A model generated the notes under the pieces. That model was not told the origin of the DNA and did no database searches. It saw only the letters and a list, made by a program, of their open reading frames with translations. A DNA stretch of 64,000 bases from Synchiropus splendidus (taxonomy: Eukaryota > Chordata > Actinopteri > Syngnathiformes > Callionymidae). Every line of letters starts with the position of its first letter. Positions within the stretch are counted from its first letter, which is position 1. Below are positions 12,301 to 23,000 of this stretch, in pieces. The position numbers and the translations under genes are program-made. The stretch spans positions 13,951,501 to 14,015,500 of the forward strand of contig NC_071345.1 in assembly GCF_027744825.2 (NCBI RefSeq). The letters are read 5' to 3'.

Positions 12301-15300
12301 CGCTGGGTGAGCTGTCGCTGGCTGAGCCGTCGCTGGGTGAGCCGTCGCTGGGTGAGCCGTCGCTGGCTGAGCCGTCGCTGGCTGAGCCGTCGCTGGCTGA
12401 GCCGTCGCTGGGTGAGCCGTCGCTGGGTGAGCCGTCGCTGGGTGAGCCGTCGCTGGCTGAGCCGTCGCTGGGTGAGCCGTCGCTGGGTGAGCCGTCGCTG
12501 GCTGAGCCGTCGCTGGCTGAGCCGTCGCTGGGTGAGGCGTCGCTGGGTGAGCCGTCGCTGGCTGAGCCGTCGCTGGGTGAGCCGTCGCTGGCTGAGCCGT
12601 CGCTGGCTGAGCCGTCGCTGGGTGAGCCGTCGCTGGCTGAGCCGTCGCTGGCTGAGCCGTCGCTGGGTGAGCCGTCGCTGGGTGAGGCGTCGCTGGGTGA
12701 GCCGTCGCTGGCTGAGCCGTCGCTGGCTGAGCCGTCGCTGGCTGAGCCGTCGCTGGGTGAGCCGTCGCTGGGTGAGCCGTCGCTGGGTGAGTTGTTGCCG
12801 GCTCTCTGCGGAGGGAAAAATTGATTCAAAGTATCAATCTGTGGTCGCACTTCTGATCGTACTTAGTTTCAGTTCAGGAAGATAAATGTTGTAACTGCAG
12901 GGTGAAGTCAGGAAACTGTACCGTGTCGTGCATGAGTCATTTCTTTGGTTTTTTGGTGTGAGCTTCACTGCCGTTGGTCCAAGTTTGGCCTTGGGAAGTG
13001 AACTTCCATTGATCAGAGGGGTGATATCTAGGAACAGACCAGTTTTGCTGGGTTAGATATCCAGAGTCCAAAGTTTCTCATGTCATTTTCAACAGACGGT
13101 GACGCTGCCTTACCTTGGAAGTAAAAGGCAAAAACAGCACTTTCTCCTTTAAGATAGTTGAGGGACTTCAACTCAGAGGAATGTAGTAATATTAATGTTC
13201 TCGGGGTGTTGGCAAAGACTTCCTCAGTGTCATTGGTCTCAATTTTTCTCCCAACCTTGCGAGGATTGTCCCAATGCACTGAATCTGTTTATTCAAAATA
13301 GGTTTCACTTTTCATTAAAAAAAGACATTCTCTATAGAGCCCATGTCCACCAGGGGAAAAAAAGGTTCCGCTTGCTTAGCACAGCATTTTTTCTATTTCC
13401 TGGCAGGAACGGGCTTCCTAAGATCTTAAATTCATAATCACCTGTAGTGGTGAGGCTTCTTTGCCATGACATGTGCTGCTGGATGTTGGGAGTCTGATCC
13501 ACCAATTGCAGTGTCACTTGTCTGTTCAAACATGGCCACGTCAGCTCATCATCATTCTGGCGAGACAGCAGTTGCACTCGCAATCCAAAAAAAAATTGAT
13601 TCAATTCTACAGCTAAACGATATGCGTAGCCACCACTGGAGTAGTGCCGCGGGCTGAACACCAATGTGCCTCTAGGACTTGTGGTCAAGACGTGCTCAAA
13701 ATCATCAATCTGCATGGTCACATCAGGACATTGTATTTCTGACAGATTAATGTCATCGATGGAGATGCCACCAGAGGAGCTTCCATTTCCTTTTTGAACT
13801 TCAAACTCCACCTGGAATTCACTCTGAGCATCCAGGGAAACATGGTGGATCCTCCAGTGGGACGTTGGTGGTCCTTGGATGAGAGAATGGAAAGTGAAGT
13901 TCTCACTGATGCCAAGTGAAAGTACCAGGATATGAAGTGGTGAATCATGTAAAAACAGCTCAGGGGGTGGATTCCTGTGTGAAGGTCACCCTGAATTCTC
14001 AATGTAGACTGTGAACCAGGACCTGATAAAACCAGAGGGTCAGCTGCTCACCAGTGACTTGTCCCATGAGACGTGCTGTATTGGTTTCATTGTTGAACTC
14101 CCTGATCCAGATGTTCAGCTGGTCGTCCGCGCTCCCATTGTGGAAGTAGTAGAACTGCAGACACTGAAGGTGACCCTGTCTCTTGGGCTTCATTCTGGGG
14201 GTCTCCAGCCAGGCAGAGTCGCCTGCTTCACCAGCCGCCGTGCTTACATGCATGAAGTGACCTGCGCCACAGCCAAGTGTCCGAATATGGAACTTCATTT
14301 CGGTCATGTTGGAAAACTTGGAGAGTAAAAGGCGCTCACCTTCCTGTGGAGGTTCAGGTGTAAATCCTGCGGGGAAAAATACAATCCTGCTTTAGAGCAA
14401 CGTTAATGATGCTGGAAAAGACCAGGAGGAAAATGTGTCAGCATTGTGTTTAGAAACATACCTTCCTCTGCTGTGACACTGGGAAGACTGGTGTGGTCAG
14501 AGCTCGGCCCACCTTCAGCACGCGTGACCCTTTCCCATTTGGTGCTCCCACCTGAGCAGTTTGTCATGTGACACATGGCTCCGTCGGAAAAATCACAATA
14601 CAGCTGAAAGGCAACGCTTTCGTCTGCAGTGGTGCGTGGAACAAAGTCAAGCAGATCAAAGGTTTGGCCACAGTTTTCAGAATGTTTCATTGTGTTTCAA
14701 TGTTTCACGATAAAACACTTGGATTGACGGATCCTCAAAGAAGGGCGGGCCATCAGGCCCAGCAAGGCCTTCTCTGCTGTAATATCTATTCTCCACTGAA
14801 TATGTCCTTCATATTTATGTCGTAGTTCATCTCAGTGTGTGTTTCGAGGTTAGAGTTTTTGTCCAATCAGAATTCAGCGAGCTTGTGTCGCCAGCTTGTA
14901 TGAAGTCAGTCGAGGCCTTGAGAATCAACAGTGCAGGCGTCTGTGCACTCTGAGTGAACAGGCACCTGCAGGTGATGGATCGTTGCCACAGCCAATCAGA
15001 TCATGAGTTGGGGACAGCAGGGCCTTCTGGCTTCGTTGAACATGACTCGTACACATCCTGTGATTGGATACTCATGGGACACCGTCATTTCCAGATTCAC
15101 TGCTGCTTTTTCTTTTGCTCTCTGAACCCTGTGGCTGAAACATTCATGGTTCTTTTATGGGCAAACAAGCCTCAGACCAGTGAGACCTCAGGTGTTTCGT
15201 GACATTCCAGCGCTTGTTGTTGGCCCCTGCATCTTCAGCCACACTGGCTTGGTCACCCAGGCCGAGAGAAGGTTTGTTCACCACTCCTGATCGAGTGAAG

Positions 15301-18300
15301 ACACCAGGCTGCTCTCAAAAGAATCACAGTATATAATAATCCAGAGAATTCTAAATACTTCACTGGCATTAACTAATGTTACGGAATAGATAAATACTGT
15401 GTGGGGATGAATTCTGTAATCTGTCATGGAATACATTTTAAAAATGACCCTCCCAACACTTGTCCATTGAGTTTATGCAATGATCTTAGTGGAACAGCAG
15501 GTGGCAGTAGCGTGGCAGCGATCAACTCCAGAGACAAGACGTTCTTTTTATGTTGGGAGCGGCATCACTTTCTTTATCATTTTTCTTTTCAAGAACTTCT
15601 CCAGAGTTGGTAACTATCAGGGATTTGCAGCTGGCAGGTCAATTCAGTGACTCACTACTGCCTCCATAGGTGGCGAGTGTATTCAAACTGAGCGTCTCAT
15701 GGCCCAAAGGTGTCGACCAAAAACGTTTTAGTGGCCCTCGAGAAGGTGCTCTCAGGAACAATATATCATTTCTTTTGAAAAGAGCAGCACCAAGATACAA
15801 ATCAGAACAGGTTTTTGTTTACATTGTTGATTTAAGATTTCGTTTCATTGGATCGAGTCGTGCATCTTTCCGTGAGCAGAGCCACTCTTCCAACTGATCA
15901 GCTGCAGTGGGCCTCACCATTTGTGCTGTGGCTTGGAGCTGACAAACATTACATTGAGATTTCACGTCATTTAACAGAGTCTTTCAATGTCATGTGAGAT
16001 AGTTTGAAGACTAGAAACAAGGATGGTTGTTTGATGTATTCACCTTCGTCTCCCTCACACACACGGTCTACATCTGAAGTTCACTGGAACAGAGTCCAGA
16101 GTCTGAGCTCCAGTGATATTTGCTTGATGGAAACGACTGTGTGTGGGAACAACAGCTCAAACGGATGTAGAAATCGAGCTCTGCAGTCCACAAAGCTCAT
16201 CAGCTCTTCCACATGTGAGCAAGCAGCCGGACATCACTGCAGGAGTTCTACTGTCTGGATCGCAGTGTAAACCTCATCAGATCAGTCAAACCTGGGTCAT
16301 AGAGACGGCACACGCCGCCACGTGTCAGACGACTCTGCTCTTGAACCAACGTTCAGCACTTTGAATGATAGATTTTTATAGATTTGATGGATTGGTTGTT
16401 GACGCCCCACATGCCAGACAGTTATCGTTTAACTTCACCAACAGTTTCAGATCAGCACAAGAACTTCTCACCCAGTCTACTGTTCAAATGCATTGTGTAT
16501 CAAACGTGTTGTAATTCCTCCTACTTACTGCATTTGTAGCGAAGGTTGAGCTTCTTGGCATCTCCTGGACTCATTTCCCCACTTAGGCCGATCACGTCTT
16601 GGTACTTGGGGTCTTTGGTGCGGATTGTGGGAGCGAATAATTTGGTGAACTCATATGATCCAAAATGCGTCACAGACCTGTAGTCGTACGGGAATCCTTG
16701 GGTGCTGCTGTCATTCACTATATTGAACATCTCTGACTTCCCTGAAAGACATTTTGAAATGCATGTCACTCACCAGGCCATGAAGAAGCATCACTTATTT
16801 CTTTGGTTACATTTCTGTAGAGAATCAACTGTGCTGGGACCAGAAGCCTTGAGGCTGGCATGCTTTGGATTCAGGATATAAAGTGGCACTTAAAGGACCA
16901 TCAAGCTCTTTTGAGGCGCAAATACGTTGTGAACTACACATTTGCTTTTTTTCCTTATATTTCATGAGCAGAGCAAGTGCTTCTCAGAAAACCCCTGTCT
17001 CTCTTCTCTGCCCTTTAAATCAATTTACAATCATTCTTCTTTAGGAGAAAAGTTGAACCTTCTTGGATGTTTTCGTAAACAATGGTGATGAAATCATCTC
17101 TGTCAGGTCGGACGTGTTCGGGGTAGAAGCCAAGAGTGCGGAGGAAGTGTTCTTCGACAGTGTCGATGGAACTGCAGTATAGTCTGAGGGAGATATTGTG
17201 TCCTTTTTCCATGTTCTGTTGTCCTACGGATGAGGAGCACCTGTGGAGGAAACAAAAACAACGACAAGTTTGTCTTTAAAAAGACGTCATCCTTGATTCT
17301 TTTCTGGATATATATCTCAGCTTTGTAATGACAATCACTAAACCCCTAAAATTGAATGTACAGTTTTAGCCTCATACAGAGTCTCAGATTCTATTTCACA
17401 ATAGTAGCTTTTTTTGAATACATTTTTCTATAAAGCATTTAAAAATAGATATTTCACATACAGTACAATACTTTCCTTCACAATCTTGGTTTGAGCTATT
17501 TTCTCACTCACCATATACCCTTTTTAAGTAACTGTTACTGTTACTCATTCGTTTTTATCAATAATTTTAAGTTAAATTTCATCCTTTCTTCTTTTTTCTT
17601 CCTCACTGATGTGGCATGTTAGCAACGTCTCTCTGGTTTAAACTGATCAAGAATATCAGTCATTGAAACATTCCACACGTCTTACACAAACCTGTTGGTC
17701 TATACTCCGACATGTCGTCTCAGTCAGAGGTTTGAATGCTACATTTCAACACCGCAACTCTCACAAGGTGCTCAGGCGCCATCATGTATCATCGACTCAG
17801 GCAGAAGGGAACGTATGGATAAACATGGCTCTTCCTCACTTCACTCTATGTTCAGGTGACGCTCCACCTGGCTAACACTGCAGATAACGCTCACAACATG
17901 GAAGACCAGGAGACAATCCCTCATTTCTCAATTTTAGGTTTCTCTTTTTCAGCATCAATTCCATCATTTTTACTTTTCCTCTGGGATTTTTTGCTTAATT
18001 TGTTTTTTGTTTTTTGTTTTTTTTTCAAATTTGATCTTGCCAAGGATCAATTGAGTTTTTTATAAAACATGTCTGGTGGACTGGATTCCTTTTCTATTTT
18101 TTTCTCTTTTTTTTTTTTTTTATATTTTTAACACATTAAAATTGTTTTATTTATACATGTTGAATATTTGTCTTTTCCATAATTTCATCAAGAGACTTTT
18201 CCCAGCAGACACTGACACAGTGAAGAGGAACTTACCTGTCTAGCTTTTGGACGTGAATGAAATAGTCCTGCGTCTCTTGGACAGTGAAGTCAATGCATGA

Positions 18301-18525
18301 CTTCAGCCTGAACTGATCCAGTGCTCTCAGGACGATTCCCTTCACATTCAGGTCTTGTTAAAAAATACAGATCATGTATCAAAGCGTGATGATATTGGTT
18401 ATTGAAGCAGAAGATTATGATCATTTACCGAGGTCTCTATGAAGAGTGTATGGAACTGGTAAATCCCACAGTGAAGATGCTGATGAAGGCACAAGGAACA
18501 GCAGCCAAAAACACAGGCCCTTCAT
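9340..18525 (-). CDS. Meprin-like astacin pseudoprotease gene 2: astacin-MAM-MATH-mucin repeat-hydrophobic tail
   Basis: Spliced minus-strand CDS of 15 exons: 18429-18525, 18236-18353, 17029-17240, 16529-16741, 14462-14623, 14340-14366, 14052-14261, 13442-13873, 13114-13284, 12922-13027, 12245-12805, 11859-11897, 11346-11378, 9767-9799, 9340-9421; 2496 nt, 831 residues. All junctions are GT-AG and in phase. Residues about 1-18 are a signal peptide, 25-213 astacin-like, 216-396 MAM (GISIDDINLSE), 397-547 MATH, 548-582 linker, 583-769 HPATA/QPATA repeats, the last ~20 hydrophobic (SSPILILLSAVLLWIA). The zinc motif is EHFLRTLGFYPE (residues 102-113), so all three His ligands and the Glu are lost; the Met-turn reads SVTHF. 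Four Cys of the astacin fold and many N-glycosylation sequons persist. There is no propeptide. Compared with genes 3 and 4 it lacks seven MATH codons in exon 13442-13873 and has a divergent exon 13114-13284. Probably secreted and membrane-anchored; function unknown. Confidence 0.82.
9888..10976. mobile_element. TIR DNA transposon with hAT/BED-finger relic, intron of gene 2
   Basis: Inverted ends TACCGTATTTTCTGGA (9888-9903) and its exact complement (10961-10976) bracket ~1.1 kb, with TA at both flanks. The inside carries on the plus strand (10159-10446) a fragment with a BED-like finger pattern (CHVKF, then TNYIQYLKHQH) and the motif DDQPFSGVAFRR, similar to the QPFSVV block of hAT/ZBED transposases. 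No complete transposase. It separates the two similar 33-nt exons. Confidence 0.65.
12245..12805 (-). repeat. 15-bp coding minisatellite, gene 2 mucin-like stalk exon (about 37 units)
   Basis: Tandem 15-bp units (plus strand about CTGGGTGAGCCGTCG with G/C variants) fill an exon bounded by a CAG acceptor and a GTAACA donor. Entering and leaving in phase 2, as the linker and the following exon require, the frame reads HPATA or QPATA pentapeptides, rich in Pro, Thr and Ala as in O-glycosylated mucin stalks. The other two frames are also open because the unit is divisible by three, but they do not join the neighbouring exons: one ends in TGA before the donor, the other leads into stops in the next exons. 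Confidence 0.8.
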
Positions 18526-18680
18526 CCTGTCCAGTCTGTGAAACAATGAAACAAGTTCATGTCAGAAAGACAAACAGAAGTTTCTCACCTGACCTGCATC
18601 TATGTACCAAACCTTGTACCTTGAAGCCAAATGTTCCTGTTGGCCAGTCCAGTAGCATCTGTTTCTCTGGTCAACTGCTG

Positions 18681-18690
18681 CCTTTTAAAT
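18681..18690 (-). promoter_or_regulatory. TATA-like box, gene 2
   Basis: Minus strand ATTTAAAAGG at the same place as in gene 1, upstream of the UTR exon that ends at 18620 (donor 18616-18619). It is one base from the canonical box of genes 3 and 4. Confidence 0.5.
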
Positions 18691-18691
18691 G

Positions 18692-21600
18692 AGCGTCAAA
18701 AGTACACATTCAATTAAAATAAAAGAACAGGAAAAACAGGTTTGGCTGGACGACTAATGAATGGCATCTTCAGAACAAACAAATGAAGTGATGCAACAAA
18801 TACCTTGGCGCTCTTCACGCCATGCTTCAGATTGTGCTGGGAATATCTGACTTCACTGAAAGCTGGTTGTCTTTGGCATCAACAGCTGCATTGCTCTGTG
18901 TTTGATTGACTCGTCTCTTGTGTGTCATGTACTTTGAACCACCTGTGTAACCTGTGTGAACTGGGACCACTGAGCCTTTTCAGAGATGCTGTTCTCCTGT
19001 TGGGGTCTTCTGCTTGCAAGCTATACACATACAGTTACGGACGTCTGATATTGACATTTTGCCGACAGCGTCAGTTTTGTGCCGACAGTTCAAACTCCGA
19101 TATGTTGATGTGTGAAGGTGTTTCCTTGATACATCCGTGGAACACCTTTCCCTCCTTTATTGTGATGCCTCACTGAACGTGATCCACAAATAAACAGCTT
19201 CTGTTTTAATCACAGTTCAATGGTATGAGAATATTTGTCACAAGGAGCCACATTTTTCACTTTGAATGTATTTAGTATATTAGTGGATCCAATGATGGAC
19301 CCATACATACATTTAAACAACAAAATGTTGTTTATTCTGCATCAGTTTGACAGTAGCACCATAAATCACGATGGTGGCTTTATTCAAGTTTTTATATCAC
19401 CTTATAAAAACTAAAGCTCTTTTCATGTCTTGAAAATATTTGTGTAAGAATTTCAGTTTTATAAGAATTTCAAGTACATTCAGAGTTGTGGAAACCCTGG
19501 CCATTGTGTAGTGAAAAACATCCCTGAACTAAAGCAAACAGAAGCTTTTGTTTGCTTTTGTTCAGGGATTCCTCCATGTTTGTTGTTGTTGTTGTTATCA
19601 TCCGAGCTGCGACGTGTCTTGTGCATCAGTGGGATCAGTGGACCAGGAACTCCTGCAATTATATATAACTTATATAATATATAATAAGAATAATTTTTCC
19701 ATCACTATTCCCCCTTTTTATTCCAAATGAATAAAATAATAAATAAATAATAAAGAATTTTGCTACAGTGAAATGATGAACACTACTGATTATGAGATTA
19801 AATGTATGATAATATTTGTGATTAAATGGTAAGAATAAATGTTTGTAAAATATAAAGGTAAATATGAACATGTGGATAAATGCGAGTAAATATAAAAGTA
19901 AAACTTCTCAGAATAACATCCGGAGAAGCAAGCCCATTGGGGTTGAAGCTAAATCATCACACAAGAGAAGTAACCGAAACACATAGAATCATTTAAATGA
20001 CAGCTGCGGACCTTTTCAACCAAAATAGTAGGAAGATATTGAAGCCAACCTCAACTGGCAGAATGACATCATCAACCTGGGGAATGTTGAGTGAGATATG
20101 GATGGGTCAAGAGCTGGTCCTCCAGCTCCAGGTGGATGAGGCTGTTTGGACTCTTCCAGGGCACCATTGGTGTCTGGGGCCATCGACTTTCACTCCTTCA
20201 TTGTGATGCCTCACTGAACGTGATTCACACATAAACATTTTCTGTTTGGGAAAAGAAGATGAATTTCATTTCATATTTAGGAAAAACAACACCTTTATTG
20301 ATAACATTTACAACATTGGTTCCTGTGTCATCATCCTGACAACTGCCATTACAACCAGGATGGATGTGATTTAACAACAACAGAACATTGTCCTTGGAAC
20401 TTAGGTATTCAAAGTCCAAACAAAACAAAACAAAAACAAGCGAGACAAATGTACAAGACAAAAGAAAAGAAAACGTGTGCAGGTACAGACAGTGAATCCT
20501 GAGCCAGTGACATAGGCTGGTATGGTCATTAAAATGATGAACTGCTCCATGTGTCTCACTACTGTAAAAGCAATAGATGCTGTGGAGGAAAAAGAGACAG
20601 TAAAACATAGAAAAATACTGTGAACATGTCTGTTTTTTTAAGGGCAACAAATGATTGAAACAATTGTGTATTGTATAGTTGTGTTATATATTGTATCAAA
20701 CACAGACACAACTGTAATATAACGTAACGTAAGTGAGAGTAATCATGTATTTATTTCTTCTCAATTTCTTCTCAAAGACTATTATTGACTCTAAGTCACT
20801 CTCTCGATGCAATGGAAATGTTGTGGATCGAGCTGCATCGATTGATCGGCACCGACGTGGGCATTTATGACGACAAATAGATGACGTTCTATTCAAGATT
20901 TATTCATTTACTTTAAGAAGATGCTATTTATATTTATACTGGATGAGAAATGTTATTACTCTACTACAATGTAAAAATGACAGAAGAAAGCCAGCATTTC
21001 TCCAGACTCTCTGGCTGCTTGTGATGCTGCAGCCCAGCCTGCAGAGTAGACCTGCAGCTGCAGACATGAGAGCCAGCCAGCCACGATGGCGGTGGTTTGG
21101 CTTCTCCGTCCAGGAAAATGACAAGTGAATTGCAGTAACAACGTGTGCACCCATGGACTCAGAGGCAGCATTAAAACAAGACACTTGGCCTCAAATCACA
21201 GCACCGAACTCAAGCTCTACCAAGAGGCAAACAAACAAATGCTAACTGGAGCAAACTGCAGGAGACACCAATGCTCATGGAGGTTCTTGTTTTGGACGAG
21301 CAGCCGAGTTCTGTTGCTGAAGACTGGAGCAGCAAATAGCAGACCAGGAGCCCAGATACTCATTCCCTGGACATGCAGTCGATGAAAAGAGGAACGGTCC
21401 GTCTGGTAATATGGCAACATTCCGCTACTGAACAAGTGATGAGGGAAGTTCACAACTGTGAGTGTGATCTGTGCATTGAATAGGGAATAAAAGTCATTTA
21501 TTTTATATTAAACACTTTGCCAGGACAGGCAAAATGGAAAAATAAAATGAAGTGATGTAGAGCTGTTTGACAGGTGAGTTCAGTGATGAGCCTCGGGGCA

Positions 21601-23000
21601 GCTGACTGTCGTGCAATTGTCTCATGTCTCAGGCAAATGCAGCTTGTGTCACGCGCTCATACCACACTCCCTGTTGGCATCTGCTTTCAAATGACGCCCA
21701 CAACTTGAAACACAGCTTCTAAACAACTTGGGGAAACAAAAGCACCTTCACATTCTGATTAAATTCTTGCTGCGGTTCAAGGAAACGTATCATTGAAAGG
21801 AGCCTGTTCATTATGAAATGTTTGATACAATTAACTACCGAATGTTTAGTTCAGTCTCCACTAATACACTGTAAAATCCTCCTGATGTTGTGTGTGTGTA
21901 GAAGTCAGAGCACAGACGCATCACACATCCCTGTGTTGTCGACATGACAAGCTCACTTTGAGTTTGAGTTGAGTTTTTTTGTCGTCCCTCCATCTGCCAT
22001 TATCCCATCCTCACTCCCATGGTGTTCTATAGTGACGTTGGGAAAGTGGACTTTTGCTCCCACACTGACAGACCAGGGCAGCCCTCAGTGCTGCAGGTTG
22101 ACGCATGGGCTATTTGCTGTTTATAAGCCCTGATGTGGCTCTCCTCCTTCAGTCGCCGGGACTGACACGCACGGCCTTGTGAGGGCCTCTGAATATAGCC
22201 ACACAAGTTCTGTGTCGGACAGGTTTTCATGTCAAAATCAGAGTTTCAGTCACTGGATGAGCAACTATTTGAACATGTTGGATGAAGTCAGTCATTGCTA
22301 TGATTGCTAAACAAAATGTTAGCAGATGAAACAAACCCTTAGTTCAGAGGTCAGCTGTTTTTATTCATTCATTTTTAACATCTTTACACTAAACAGATGG
22401 GAAAACATCCTGAGACTCAGAGTAGATATTTCGAGCGCAGCCAAAACAAGACCTTATGATTTATTTATGATTCATTTTTTTAACTCATTTTCAGGCAGCC
22501 TGCAGTTTTGTTTCCTTGGGTGTGTTGAATATGCTCCTACAGTCATTGTGGAACTATGTTTGTTATCTTGGCTCAGTATGTTATGAAAACATTTTGCTGC
22601 CAAATGCTCAGAACAACACATGCTAACAGTCATTTTCTGTTATGCAATCTGAGTCACAAAAGTTTTAAGATGTATTATTCTGAGAATCAGAGCAGGGCCA
22701 CTGGGCAACATTCCGCTCCTGAACAAGTGATGAGTGAAGTCCACATTGTGGGTTTGCTCTGCTCGTTGAAAGTGGAATAAAAGTAATTTATTCTATATGA
22801 AACACTTTGCCAGAACAAGGAAAAAATGAAGTTAAAAAGTGATGTAGAGCTGTGAGTTCAGTGATGAGCAGCCGACTGACACGCAGTTGTCACATGTCTC
22901 AGGCAAATGGAGCTTGTGTCACATGCTCAAGTGTTGTGGATTTTCCTGACCACAATAAAGATCTTGGAGAGAGAATTGTCTTCAAGAATATTTATTGAAT
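18692..23000. other. Spacer upstream of gene 2
   Basis: Colinear copy of the unit 1 spacer; nothing coding recognised. Contains the palindrome at 19521-19568. Confidence 0.5.
19521..19568. repeat. 48-bp palindrome, unit 2
   Basis: Same palindrome with one additional arm mismatch (CTAAAG for CAAAAG), followed by a shorter GTT run. Confidence 0.85.

Larger units (their letters stand above)
1..16532. repeat. Tandem duplication unit 1
   Basis: Colinear with the following units over its whole length at very high identity by eye. It contains the 5-prime half of gene 1, a spacer, a retroviral relic, and the 3-prime two thirds of gene 2. It lacks ~0.36 kb in the intron after exon 1345-1465 compared with units 2-4. 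The unit boundary is an arbitrary landmark (the astacin exon end). Confidence 0.9.

Noticed and set aside
12245..12805. CRISPR-like array
   Set aside because: Units are contiguous 15-bp repeats with no spacers, in a eukaryotic exon.
12251..12850. Long open frames SPSDG-repeat (minus) and RRWVS/GEPSL-repeat (plus) over the minisatellite
   Set aside because: A repeat unit divisible by three keeps all frames open. Only the HPATA frame joins both neighbouring exons in phase; the SPSDG frame hits TGA before the donor.
14262..14330. Frame upstream of the second MAM exon (MTEMKFHIRTLG...)
   Set aside because: Its available acceptors are in the wrong phase; the acceptor just before GHFMHV fits phase 1 in all genes.
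14624..14730. Longer MAM exon extending upstream of 14623
   Set aside because: The extension contains in-frame stops in genes 2 and 3 and leaves the phase wrong; the internal CAG acceptor at 14624-14626 gives the right phase and meprin spacing.
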